NCBI RefSeq assembly: GCF_003333325.1
Contig: NZ_QOLC01000088.1
Coordinates: 1 to 20,766 of the forward strand
Length of the DNA: 20,766 bases
DNA from: Candidatus Ulvibacter alkanivorans
GTDB taxonomy: Bacteria > Bacteroidota > Bacteroidia > Flavobacteriales > Flavobacteriaceae
Direction of reading: 5' to 3'
The notes beneath the pieces are model-generated. The model was not told the origin of the DNA, did no database searches, and saw nothing but the letters and a program-made list of their open reading frames with translations. The translations under genes and the position numbers were made by a program. Shown here piece by piece: positions 1 through 7,804 of this stretch (positions are counted from its first letter, which is position 1; each line of letters begins with the position of its first letter).

Positions 1-108
1 GTTGATCGGCTTGAACATAAAATATCAGTTATTTTTTCGAAGCTAAATAATACCTTATCGGTAAATTTACCTTTAGAGCTTTTATACGTAAATCTTCGGA
101 AGAAATAA
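1..108 (+). CDS. Possible C-terminal fragment of a truncated gene
   Basis: Frame 1 is open from the first base of the window to a TAA at 106-108, giving 35 codons. The predicted peptide ends in LELLYVNLRKK and has alternating hydrophobic and basic residues, as a normal protein C-terminus would. I do not recognise a family, and 35 open codons in AT-rich DNA could occur by chance. The rest of the gene would lie to the left of the window. The segment from 109 to 290 between this stop and the converging regulator gene shows no convincing ORF or terminator, only a short inverted repeat (CAGTAA AA TTACTG, about 167-180). Confidence 0.3.
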   Translation, partial: VDRLEHKISVIFSKLNNTLSVNLPLELLYVNLRKK

Positions 109-290
109 ACCCACGAATCATAACACTGTTTATTAAATGAAAGTATTATGTAAAGCAGAAAAGGAGCAGTAAAATTACTGAACACCGGATTTTTAGTGTA
201 AATCAATAAGATCTTACCCTAATACATAAAGACGTTATTGTGTAATTTGAAATGTCGTTCACAAATCGGGGGCTACTACTTGGCGTGAAT

Positions 291-1502
291 TTAAACCTCA
301 GCCATGGCTTTCACACCTTGTAATTGTCTGAATTTCGAAGGTGACATACCTGTTTTTTGTTTAAAAACACGGTTAAAACTGGTTTTTGACTGAAAACCAC
401 ATTCATAAGCGATACTTAATAGGGTGTATTTTTTTTCTGTGTCTTCGATGAGTTTCTTTTTTACTTCGGAAACTCTATAGGTATTTATAAAATTGTAGAA
501 ATTCGTTTGAAGGTGCTGATTTAGTAATTCTGATAATTTTTTATCGGTAATGCCTAGTTCTTTAGCTAATTCGGAAAGACTTAAAGATTCATTTAAGTAT
601 GGCTTTTTCTCATTAAGAATTTCATCAAGTTTTAATTTTAATGCTGCTATTTCTTCTTCTGAAAATACATCGAGTTGACGCGTTAACTTGGGTGAATTTT
701 TATCGATTGATACATTAGAGTTCATGTTATTCGAGTCTTGATTACTAGGTTCTTCTAATAAGAAATTTGGCAATAGTATTTTAGATTGAAACATGCCTTT
801 ATATCCTAAAATGCTATATAGAACTATTATACACACGGCTATGATGGTGCCAATATTCCATTCAATTCTAGGAAATATAAGCTCATAAATTGAAAAGATA
901 CTATCCAGTATCACAATAGTAAATAAGCCTATGATTAAATAATAAATCCAGTCTAGGTTACTACTCTCTACAAAAGAATAAGTCTGTCGTCTAGCTCTTT
1001 GAATCCGTCGCACTAACTTTAACGATATAAAGATATACGTAGCGAAATAGGCGTTCTCAATTAGGTTTATATAGTCTGCGACAGCAACATAGTTGCTGTG
1101 ATAGTCTTGAAAGACGCCTAACGTCATACTTAAAGCAATGGGGGCTGAAAGCAATGATAAATAAAAAAAGTAAGGGGATAGATGAAGTAAAAGCGGTTTA
1201 GTAAAATTTTTCGATGATTGTACTAGTGATCGAACATAGAAAAGTAATATCGGTCCAAGTAAAAAACCAGAACCACTTCCAAAAAAAAGTGCCACACCTC
1301 CTAAAATTCTAGATCTGTGCAAATACGCGTAGTAATAGAGTAAGAAGAATATAGCGTTTAAAAAAAATATGGAGAGTAGTTTCTTAGACGACCCGCTATT
1401 CGATTTTAACAAGAATAGAACCAATAAAAATAGCAGGGACATCCCTGCTATTAATATAAAGTCTACAAACATAGTCCATTTTTCCACGCCGAAAAATAGC
1501 AT
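291..1502 (-). CDS. Membrane-anchored AraC-family transcriptional regulator
   Basis: Two-part regulator. Residues 1 to about 237 are mostly hydrophobic with roughly seven predicted membrane segments. A polar linker rich in Asn and Ser follows, then a C-terminal AraC/XylS DNA-binding domain with two helix-turn-helix units (about 306-329, SLSELAKELGITDKKLSELL; about 359-392, containing AYECGFQSKTSFNRVFKQ and the family signature GMSPSKFR). This architecture is common in Bacteroidota and is thought to couple an envelope signal to transcription; the ligand is unknown. The reading frame extends to a TTG at 1520, but I prefer the ATG at 1502; an ATG at 1472, preceded by GGAAAAA and followed directly by the first membrane segment, is equally plausible. 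The gene lies just downstream of the secreted propeller gene on the same strand, so the two are probably co-transcribed. No terminator is evident after it. Confidence 0.88.
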   Translation of the reverse strand: MLFFGVEKWTMFVDFILIAGMSLLFLLVLFLLKSNSGSSKKLLSIFFLNAIFFLLYYYAYLHRSRILGGVALFFGSGSGFLLGPILLFYVRSLVQSSKNFTKPLLLHLSPYFFYLSLLSAPIALSMTLGVFQDYHSNYVAVADYINLIENAYFATYIFISLKLVRRIQRARRQTYSFVESSNLDWIYYLIIGLFTIVILDSIFSIYELIFPRIEWNIGTIIAVCIIVLYSILGYKGMFQSKILLPNFLLEEPSNQDSNNMNSNVSIDKNSPKLTRQLDVFSEEEIAALKLKLDEILNEKKPYLNESLSLSELAKELGITDKKLSELLNQHLQTNFYNFINTYRVSEVKKKLIEDTEKKYTLLSIAYECGFQSKTSFNRVFKQKTGMSPSKFRQLQGVKAMAEV

Positions 1503-1541
1503 ATAATTTGTAAAACACAAAGTGATTTTAGGTTTTGACTC

Positions 1542-3236
1542 CTATAATTTTATAAACTTCAGAGGTTCATGACTTCCCACTTTTAAGAGATATATTCCAC
1601 TTTGTAAATCTGTAACCGGAATCGTTAAGTTTTGGTTCAATTTGTGCTTTGAGATCTCTTGGCCCAACGTATTATAAATCACAACCGATTCTCCGATGAG
1701 ATTGTTGGAAGCTTTAATATTGATTACTTCCTGAGTAGGATTAGGGTAGATGCTTATAGACGTTCGTGTATGATCCGGGATAGCAAGTTCTTCATCAACA
1801 ATTTTTATTAAATAATTATCTCTAAAGTCTATGGCTGTAACCTCTGTAGACTCGAAAGGATTTGGGTCGATATCCACGGTATTTCCAAATTGGGCTGCTA
1901 AGTAAATGTTATTTTGATCGTCAACACCTAATTGGTGCGTATCTATAAAATCGACGCCTCCAAATTGATACGCATTGATAAACATACCATTTGAATTTAA
2001 GATAGATATAAATGCATCGGATGCATTGACCGACTCCTTTGTTAGTTCGAACACATCATTTACATCCGGATCAAAATCGGCAGTTCCACCAAAATAACCA
2101 ACGGTATGTACATTCTCATTTGGTCCAACGGCAATGTCGTATGCAAATAAGGGATCAGTAGATGTGAGATGTCTTGCCCATGCTATGGAACCGTCTGCCA
2201 GAACTTTTAGAATAAAACTATTGTAGGCTGCTGTGCTTGTAAAAGTATATTCTCCCGATCCGGAGGTAGGATCGAAATTTACGGTACCGTTAAAGTGTCC
2301 GGTGAGGTATACATTGTTTTCGGTGTCAGTTGTAACCGCATAAACGATTACTTCACCACCTTCGGTAAGCACCACATTGGTAATACCTCCCAAACCATCA
2401 ACTTTGATAGAGTAGCCGGCAAAACCCTCGGTGGCAGTCACAAAATATTCTTCACTCGGGCGCGGATCTAAATCTGACGTTCCTTCGAAAAATCCTGAAA
2501 TATAAATTTCATTACTATTTTTCACTTCCATATCTAGTGCTAAGTCCAAGTTAGTTCCTCCATAACTATATACATTTACAAAATCTCCGGCACTATCTAA
2601 CTTCAGTAGAAATGTGTCGCTTGCACCTTGACTCGTTATAAGAACTTCTCCTAAATTGGGATCAAAATCGGCTGTTTCATATAGGTATCCTAACACATAC
2701 ACATTACCCAACTCATCTACACCTATATCGGTTGATTCTTCATAATCAGCTCCACCAACACTTTTAGCCCACATAAATGCACCATCACTATTTAGCTTTA
2801 GAATGAAGACATCCCCCCCGCCTTGGGAGGTTAATAACCATTCGTCTGCACCAGGGTTGAAGTCCACGGTATCATCAAAATACCCTGTAATGTAGACATT
2901 CCCTTGATCATCTGTCGTAATACCGGTACCATAATCGAACATACTTCCTCCTACATTTACGGCCCATTCTAACGTTCCATCTGCATTTGTCTTTTGAACA
3001 AATACATCATAGAATCCATTTGAAATTAGATTAAATTCACTACTGGTGATATCGAAATCTGCAGTGTCGGTAAAGTATCCAGTCGTATAACTGTTACCGT
3101 TCGCGTCTACGTGCATTTTCTTAATTACATCTTCCCCCGCTCCACCAAATGGACCTCCCCACTCGAATGATTGTCCAATGGTCGAAATGGATAAACAAAG
3201 ACAAAAAAGCAGTACGCTAAATTTTTTATTGATCAT
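1542..3236 (-). CDS. Secreted seven-repeat beta-propeller-like protein with type IX sorting domain
   Basis: The 564-residue product starts with a signal peptide (about residues 1-21, basic MINKK then a hydrophobic stretch ending near IGQ). The body contains seven copies of a unit of about 60 residues carrying the pattern GNVYxTGYFxxTxDFDP, with recurring Asp-rich turns and WA-x-x-x-GG motifs. This resembles SBBP/NHL-type propeller blades, and seven copies fit a seven-bladed fold. The last 69 residues (about 496-564, starting IYPNPTQEV and ending LKFIKL) are a type A C-terminal sorting domain of type IX secretion, so the protein is expected to be exported and cell-surface attached or released. 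The ligand or substrate is not deducible. A weak promoter lies just upstream and the AraC-type regulator gene follows on the same strand. Confidence 0.85.
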   Translation of the reverse strand: MINKKFSVLLFCLCLSISTIGQSFEWGGPFGGAGEDVIKKMHVDANGNSYTTGYFTDTADFDITSSEFNLISNGFYDVFVQKTNADGTLEWAVNVGGSMFDYGTGITTDDQGNVYITGYFDDTVDFNPGADEWLLTSQGGGDVFILKLNSDGAFMWAKSVGGADYEESTDIGVDELGNVYVLGYLYETADFDPNLGEVLITSQGASDTFLLKLDSAGDFVNVYSYGGTNLDLALDMEVKNSNEIYISGFFEGTSDLDPRPSEEYFVTATEGFAGYSIKVDGLGGITNVVLTEGGEVIVYAVTTDTENNVYLTGHFNGTVNFDPTSGSGEYTFTSTAAYNSFILKVLADGSIAWARHLTSTDPLFAYDIAVGPNENVHTVGYFGGTADFDPDVNDVFELTKESVNASDAFISILNSNGMFINAYQFGGVDFIDTHQLGVDDQNNIYLAAQFGNTVDIDPNPFESTEVTAIDFRDNYLIKIVDEELAIPDHTRTSISIYPNPTQEVINIKASNNLIGESVVIYNTLGQEISKHKLNQNLTIPVTDLQSGIYLLKVGSHEPLKFIKL

Positions 3237-3252
3237 GTTGAAGTAATTTTAA

Positions 3253-3283
3253 TTAGAATAATTTTTAAATGTTACAGAGCAAA
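3253..3283 (-). promoter_or_regulatory. Weak candidate promoter for the secreted propeller gene
   Basis: On the minus strand a TTTG (plus-strand CAAA at 3280-3283) is followed after exactly 19 nt by TATTCTAA (plus-strand TTAGAATA at 3253-3260). The spacing matches the Bacteroidota -33/-7 arrangement, but the -7 element matches TAnnTTTG only at TA plus one T. The predicted leader would be about 10 nt. Confidence 0.25.
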
Positions 3284-3475
3284 TAAACCAATAAAAAAAA
3301 GCAAAAGTGCTCCATTGGAAGCAGTGAAACCTATTAGTAGAATTGCAAAAGACATCATAATCAACATAGTAGCTTGGACGAGAAATTTTTTTTCGGTTCA
3401 GCTATTTTTTAAGTTAATCTCACATAGCTACGCACTGTAGAACCGGTCATCAAAAAAAAACAACTCCTTGTGGCC

Positions 3476-3505
3476 AAAAAAAAAGCTTCAGATAAACTGA
3501 AGCTT
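3476..3505 (-). terminator. Intrinsic (Rho-independent) terminator
   Basis: A perfect 9-bp stem (AAGCTTCAG at 3483-3491, CTGAAGCTT at 3497-3505) with a 5-nt loop. Read on the minus strand, it is followed at once by an uninterrupted T tract (plus-strand A run 3476-3484, which overlaps the last two stem bases). There is no T tract on the other side, so it works for leftward transcription only. It lies 432 nt beyond the stop codon of the nearest upstream minus-strand gene, so it ends either a very long 3' UTR or a separate small transcript. Confidence 0.8.
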
Positions 3506-3552
3506 CCTCGATTATGAAAAGAAACTGCGAACTAAGCAGTCTTACCGTAGAC

Positions 3553-3669
3553 CTAAGCGGCCAAGTGTTTGGAGATTCCGAAGAAAATCAAACAGTCAAA
3601 AAAAGAATATACTACTATGCCTAAAAGGTCTAATACATTAGCGGTGGCATAATCTATAAAATCGTTCAC
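3553..3669 (-). CDS. Possible small hydrophobic protein (38 aa)
   Basis: Open frame from a GTG at 3669 (an in-frame TTG lies at 3678) to TAG at 3553-3555. The product has a polar start (NDFIDYATAN) and then a continuous hydrophobic segment (VLDLLGIVVYSFFDCLIFFG), so it could be a single-pass membrane peptide. It ends about 48 nt before a strong terminator, which fits a small transcription unit. Against it: no ATG start, no clear ribosome binding site, and partial overlap with another small frame at 3638-3796. I do not recognise a family. Confidence 0.25.
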   Translation of the reverse strand: MNDFIDYATANVLDLLGIVVYSFFDCLIFFGISKHLAA

Positions 3670-3796
3670 TCGAACCAATCTCGAATACTTGCTTTATTTT
3701 AGAGGAAGATGTTGTAATTACAACTGTTTGGAGATAACCTAAATTAAGGTTGTGAACACCGAAAATTTCTTTCGATATACTTCTCTTGAAAAACAT
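3638..3796 (-). CDS. Possible small protein (52 aa), unrecognised
   Basis: ATG at 3794-3796 to TAA at 3638-3640 on the minus strand. The product begins MFFKRSISKEIFGVHN and is mildly basic, with no signal peptide or known motif. It overlaps by about 30 nt, in another frame, a second small ORF that continues towards the terminator at 3476-3505. Together they could be a decayed gene with a frameshift, a two-peptide unit, or chance. A TAAATTTT sequence (plus-strand 3834-3841) upstream is a poor match to a -7 element. Confidence 0.2.
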   Translation of the reverse strand: MFFKRSISKEIFGVHNLNLGYLQTVVITTSSSKIKQVFEIGSSERFYRLCHR

Positions 3797-3936
3797 AATT
3801 AATTGGTCGTTGTTAGTTGCTGTCTAAATTACTAAAATTTATAATGCTTTTTTGTAGCTAAATTCTGATATTGAGCTTTTTCAGAGTATTCTTACAAAAA
3901 TGAAGGGTTATTTTCTCCAGAAAAAAGCTGGATCAA

Positions 3937-4980
3937 TTATTTGCTTGTGTCTTTACCATCTTCTATAAATTCTTCAATCGCTTCTTTTTCGTCTCCGTTA
4001 AGCTTTGGGTTGGGTGGGGTTTGGACTTTTTTTTTAAGATGGATCTCGTAATACATTCCAAAATGGTCGCTACCAAAATATTGCGATCGCTCCATCACAT
4101 CTACATAAAGGTCTTTAGTGTGAAACAAATGATCTAGCGGAAAGCGCATAAAACGATAGCCTGCATGATAGGTAGCATAAAACCCTCGTCCCACTCTTGG
4201 GTCGATCATTCCTGTCATTCGTTTGAATAGCCGTGTGACTCGTGACCAAACCACATCGTTCATATCCCCACAAACAACGGTGGGCTTATCGATCTCACGT
4301 ATATGTTTTCCAACCAACATTAATTCTGCATCGCGTTCTTTACTAGTTTCGTTTTCGGTTGGGCTTGGCGGTGCTGGGTGCAAACAAGCGAAGAATACGG
4401 TCTGCTCATTATTCAATTGATATTCAAAATAGATAGAGGGAACATCTTCTTCAATATGATAATTTACAGAAGGATCGATCAACTCTTTTTTAGCGTATAA
4501 ATGCATTCCGTAATAATTCTCCAATGGGATCTTTACCGAATACGGATAGGTTTTCTCTATTTCTGAAAGTCCCTGCTCCCAATCTTCGTTCGATTCCATC
4601 GTAAGTACCAGATCGGGATCGTAGTGAGAGATCTCGTCTTTAAACTTCTGAAAATTGGTATTGGTCTGCAATACATTGGCTGCAAAAATTGAAACCATCC
4701 CATCGCTAGGACCACTAGGTCTTCGTCTTGGATACATTGCGCTATATGGAAATACTTTGAACGCTTGATAAACGATCACAGCAACTAAGCATCCTAGCAG
4801 TATCCAACTAAAAACGGTCCAATCTTCTTCCAACCACAAAAATAAACCGAGTAGCAGGAATTCTATTGCCAAGGTTTGCAAACGCACAAAATCGGGAGTG
4901 CGAAAGAACCAATGTGGATTCTCCGTAGCAGGAAGAAAGGGGCTTATTATAAAAATGATAATGAGTATGTACAAAATCAT
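3937..4980 (-). CDS. Membrane-anchored endonuclease/exonuclease/phosphatase-family protein
   Basis: 347 residues. The N-terminus has about three hydrophobic segments (residues 1-17, 38-50 and 57-72) that anchor the protein in the inner membrane. Residues about 95-316 form an EEP (DNase I/exonuclease III-like) domain. Visible active-site motifs are N102 in ANVLQTN, E129 in LTMESNE (metal ligand), H201 in CLHP, D239 and N241 in CGDMND, and D283/H284 (LDHLF) with D305/H306 (GSDHF) at the end. The family hydrolyses phosphodiester bonds in nucleic acids, phospholipids or inositol phosphates; the substrate here cannot be deduced. The C-terminal tail is charged and probably flexible. The gene is divergent from the decarboxylase gene with a 77-bp gap; a TACTTTTA (plus-strand 4986-4993) close to its ATG may be its -7 element. 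Confidence 0.85.
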   Translation of the reverse strand: MILYILIIIFIISPFLPATENPHWFFRTPDFVRLQTLAIEFLLLGLFLWLEEDWTVFSWILLGCLVAVIVYQAFKVFPYSAMYPRRRPSGPSDGMVSIFAANVLQTNTNFQKFKDEISHYDPDLVLTMESNEDWEQGLSEIEKTYPYSVKIPLENYYGMHLYAKKELIDPSVNYHIEEDVPSIYFEYQLNNEQTVFFACLHPAPPSPTENETSKERDAELMLVGKHIREIDKPTVVCGDMNDVVWSRVTRLFKRMTGMIDPRVGRGFYATYHAGYRFMRFPLDHLFHTKDLYVDVMERSQYFGSDHFGMYYEIHLKKKVQTPPNPKLNGDEKEAIEEFIEDGKDTSK

Positions 4981-5017
4981 AAGTATAAAAGTAGGTAATT
5001 TTCCATCTTAAATTAGG

Positions 5018-5025
5018 TATTTTTG
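5018..5025 (+). promoter_or_regulatory. Bacteroidota -7 promoter element (TATTTTTG)
   Basis: Exact match to TAnnTTTG, 32 nt upstream of the ATG of the decarboxylase gene. No good TTTG lies at the expected -33 distance. It is expected to drive the decarboxylase-flavoprotein pair. Confidence 0.6.
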
Positions 5026-5057
5026 CAGTTCAATTTAAAAAATAGTAGAATCGGGAT

Positions 5058-6494
5058 ATGATCAAAAATGATGCGACCTTAGCGTTGTCCAAGACAGAGA
5101 TGAAAGAGTACGGTTACAAAGTGATCGATGCGATCGTCGAACATTTTGAGACGCAATCAAACAAATTGCCTGTCGCATTGGCGACTCGTGAAGAAATGGA
5201 TCACACCTTTTTGGAGCAAGCTCCCGAACTGGGAGCTGATGCCGATGAAGTCTTGGAGTTTGTGTTACAAAAGGTGATGACAAAGAGCTCGATCGTCTCG
5301 CACCCTAAAATGTATTCGTTTGTCCCGGGACCCAGCAACTATATAAGTACGATGGCCGATACCCTAGCGACAGGATTTAATGTTTTTTCGGGCGGATGGA
5401 CAGCTTCTCCGGCAGCGGCCGAGATCGAGATTGTCACTATGAATTGGTTGCTTGGCTTATTCGGATTTCCCACAAAAAAAGGAGGTGGAATTTTCACGAG
5501 TGGAGGTTCGATGGCAAATCTAACTGCTATTGTAACAGCGCGTCAAGTGAAATGTGGCGAAGATTTTTCGAAAGCCGTGATCTATTTGTCAGATCAGGCT
5601 CATTCTTCCAATATAAAAGCGATTCGAATTGCCGGTTTTTCGCGTAAACAGATTCGTATCATTCCAACCGATTCTGAATTTAAATTCGCACTCAACAAAC
5701 TAAAGAATGCCATAGCGAAAGATCGTTTAAAAGGACTGCAACCATTTTGTCTAATTGCAACGGCCGGAACTACCAATACAGGAACGGTCGACCCACTTGC
5801 GGCCATGGCCAAGATCTGTAAATCTGAAGACATTTGGTTTCATATCGATGGAGCTTATGGTGCTGCTGCGGTACTTTCAGAAAAAGGGAAGAAGGCGCTC
5901 AAGGGAATTGAAAAAGCAGATTCACTTACGGTCGATCCACATAAGTGGTTCTTTCAGCCTTATGAAATTGGCTGTTTGCTGGTGCGAAATCACAAATGGC
6001 TTAAATCCACTTTTACAGAAAAACCGGAATATTTAAGAGACGTAGAAGGAAATCCGTCGGAGATCAATTTCTTCGATCATGGAATTGAACTTACGCGTAG
6101 ATTTCGCGCGTTGAAATTCTATATGTCGATTAAGACATTCGGACTCAAAGAATTTCGTAAGGCGATTAGCTACAATATTGAAATTGCAGAAGCCACAGAA
6201 TCTTATCTTCGGAAAAGTCCGAATTGGGAAGTCACATCTCCAGCAACCTTGGCGGTTATAAATTTCCGGTATAATCCTATAGGGAACCAGCTTTCTGAAA
6301 AGAAATTGGATGCCTTAAATCAGTATATTTCTAAAAAAATGGTGGCTTCTAACGAATCGATGTTAGTAACGACTGTGCTCAACAAGCAGGTAGTGTTGCG
6401 TATGTGTCTTATTAATCCGCGTACCACTTTTCAAGATATAAAAGAAACGCTGGAAATGTGTGAACAATTTGCAGAAGAAAAACCGCTCACTTGA
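5058..6494 (+). CDS. PLP-dependent group II amino-acid decarboxylase
   Basis: 478 residues, the usual length for the aromatic-L-amino-acid/glutamate decarboxylase superfamily (fold type I). Visible hallmarks: SHPKMYSFVPGPSN (81-94), the phosphate-binding TSGGSMAN (147-154), the PLP-ring stacking His in SDQAHSS (H182), the pyridine-nitrogen Asp in FHIDGAYG (D264) and the Schiff-base lysine in VDPHKW (K296). It should decarboxylate an L-amino acid to its amine in the cytoplasm; aromatic amino acid, glutamate and diaminobutyrate activities all occur in relatives and the substrate cannot be fixed from motifs alone. The ATG at 5058 is the first in frame after a good promoter element. The stop overlaps the TTG start of the next gene, so the two are translationally linked. 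Confidence 0.9.
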   Translation: MIKNDATLALSKTEMKEYGYKVIDAIVEHFETQSNKLPVALATREEMDHTFLEQAPELGADADEVLEFVLQKVMTKSSIVSHPKMYSFVPGPSNYISTMADTLATGFNVFSGGWTASPAAAEIEIVTMNWLLGLFGFPTKKGGGIFTSGGSMANLTAIVTARQVKCGEDFSKAVIYLSDQAHSSNIKAIRIAGFSRKQIRIIPTDSEFKFALNKLKNAIAKDRLKGLQPFCLIATAGTTNTGTVDPLAAMAKICKSEDIWFHIDGAYGAAAVLSEKGKKALKGIEKADSLTVDPHKWFFQPYEIGCLLVRNHKWLKSTFTEKPEYLRDVEGNPSEINFFDHGIELTRRFRALKFYMSIKTFGLKEFRKAISYNIEIAEATESYLRKSPNWEVTSPATLAVINFRYNPIGNQLSEKKLDALNQYISKKMVASNESMLVTTVLNKQVVLRMCLINPRTTFQDIKETLEMCEQFAEEKPLT

Positions 6495-7780
6495 CCAAAG
6501 CAATAGATAAAGATATTGTAATTATTGGAGGTGGCGCTGCAGGCTTTTTCACTGCCATCAATATTGCCGAGAATAGTCCCGGCGCACGTATTCGCATTCT
6601 CGAGCGAGGTGCTGAGGTGCTTACAAAGGTAAAAGTTTCAGGAGGCGGGCGTTGTAATGTGACGCATGCCGAATTTCTTCCGAAGGAATTAGCAGCCAAT
6701 TATCCACGAGGGGCCAAAGAATTGTTGGGTCCTTTCCACAAATTCATGACAGGTGATACCATAGAATGGTTCGAAAGTCGAGGTGTAGCACTAAAGATAG
6801 AGGAGGACGGACGTATGTTTCCGGTTACCGATAATTCGCAGACCATCATAGATTGTTTTACTTCGGAAACCGAGCGCTTAGGCATAGCGGTCAAGCGAAA
6901 CTGTTCGGTAAAACGTATCCTAAAAAAGGATGATGGATGGGAGCTCGAAACAACCAAGGAGACACTCTCTGCACAAATTCTTGTTGTTGCCACCGGAAGC
7001 AATCCGAAGATATGGCAGCAGCTAACAGCGTTGGGACATACTATTGTGCCGCCCGTCGCTTCTTTGTTTACTTTTAATATTAATGATGCGCGAATAGACG
7101 ACCTGCCCGGCGTAGCGACAAATGCCTCGGTGGAGGTCCTTGGTTCACCTTCCGATGCGGAGTCGGAGGAACATGTTCTGAACAATAAAAAACTTCAAAA
7201 GCTAAAAAGCGTACTACACGCGCAAGGACCTTTGTTGATCACACATTGGGGCATGAGTGGACCGGCAATTTTAAAGCTTTCGGCGTGGGGAGCACGTATC
7301 TTGGCACCTTTACAGTATAAATTCCTGATACGGGTGAATTGGCTTACCGATGTTTCCGAAGAAAATTGCAGCACCCGACTACAGGAAATTAAAGATACCT
7401 TTCCGAAGCAAAGCTTGTATACGCATGCACAATTCGGACTTCCGAAACGCTTATGGCGAAATATTTTGATTGGTTGTGAAATTGTGAAAGACGAACCCTG
7501 GGCAGCTATTTCGAGAAAGCAGCTTAGAAGGATCGCCGTTGCATTAACCGCTTCTATTTTTAAAGTAACAGGAAAGAGTACCTTTAAGGAGGAATTTGTT
7601 ACCGCGGGGGGTGTGGAATTGACCGAGGTGCATTTTAAGACCTTTGAAAGTAAATTGCATCCCAATCTGTACTTCGCCGGCGAGGTGTTGAATATTGATG
7701 CGATTACCGGCGGATTTAATTTTCAGAATGCATGGACCGGTGGTTTTATGGTGGCTCAGGCAGTTTCTGAAAAGTGCTAA
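6491..7780 (+). CDS. HI0933/BaiN-family NAD(P)/FAD-dependent oxidoreductase
   Basis: 429-residue flavoprotein. The N-terminal Rossmann motif DIVIIGGGAAGFF (GGGAAG 13-18) binds FAD. The family signature VSGGGRCNVTH follows at 49-59, and the C-terminus has the second FAD motif, YFAGEVLNIDAITGGFNFQN then AWTGG (about 394-417). Members include YhiN and BaiN; physiological substrates are unknown for most. No ATG exists in frame before or near the Rossmann motif, so translation must begin at the TTG at 6491, which overlaps the decarboxylase stop as TTGA. This indicates translational coupling with the decarboxylase. The gene converges on the CHAT gene with only 24 bp between them and no clear terminator. 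Confidence 0.9.
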   Translation: MTKAIDKDIVIIGGGAAGFFTAINIAENSPGARIRILERGAEVLTKVKVSGGGRCNVTHAEFLPKELAANYPRGAKELLGPFHKFMTGDTIEWFESRGVALKIEEDGRMFPVTDNSQTIIDCFTSETERLGIAVKRNCSVKRILKKDDGWELETTKETLSAQILVVATGSNPKIWQQLTALGHTIVPPVASLFTFNINDARIDDLPGVATNASVEVLGSPSDAESEEHVLNNKKLQKLKSVLHAQGPLLITHWGMSGPAILKLSAWGARILAPLQYKFLIRVNWLTDVSEENCSTRLQEIKDTFPKQSLYTHAQFGLPKRLWRNILIGCEIVKDEPWAAISRKQLRRIAVALTASIFKVTGKSTFKEEFVTAGGVELTEVHFKTFESKLHPNLYFAGEVLNIDAITGGFNFQNAWTGGFMVAQAVSEKC

Positions 7781-7804
7781 CAACCAATTAAATTGAAATG
7801 CTCT

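Larger units (their letters stand above)
3237..3936. other. 700-bp intergenic region, AT-rich
   Basis: Non-coding stretch between two minus-strand genes. It contains, from right to left on the minus strand, about 140 nt with no recognisable feature, two weak overlapping small ORFs (3638-3796 and 3553-3669), a strong intrinsic terminator (3476-3505), then about 190 nt of AT-rich DNA leading to the weak promoter of the propeller gene. No tRNA or known RNA family was recognised. The terminator insulates the propeller gene from transcription arriving from the right. Confidence 0.7.

Noticed and set aside
3664..3685. tRNA-like T-arm sequence GGTTCGAG on the minus strand
   Set aside because: No matching T stem, anticodon arm or acceptor stem could be built around it.
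6700..7185. 161-codon minus-strand frame opposite the flavoprotein gene
   Set aside because: Antisense shadow of a strongly supported coding sequence with all FAD motifs in the + frame; no domain or promoter seen for it.
7781..7804. Bidirectional terminator between the convergent flavoprotein and CHAT genes
   Set aside because: Only a 4-bp CAAT/ATTG pairing is present in the 24-bp gap.
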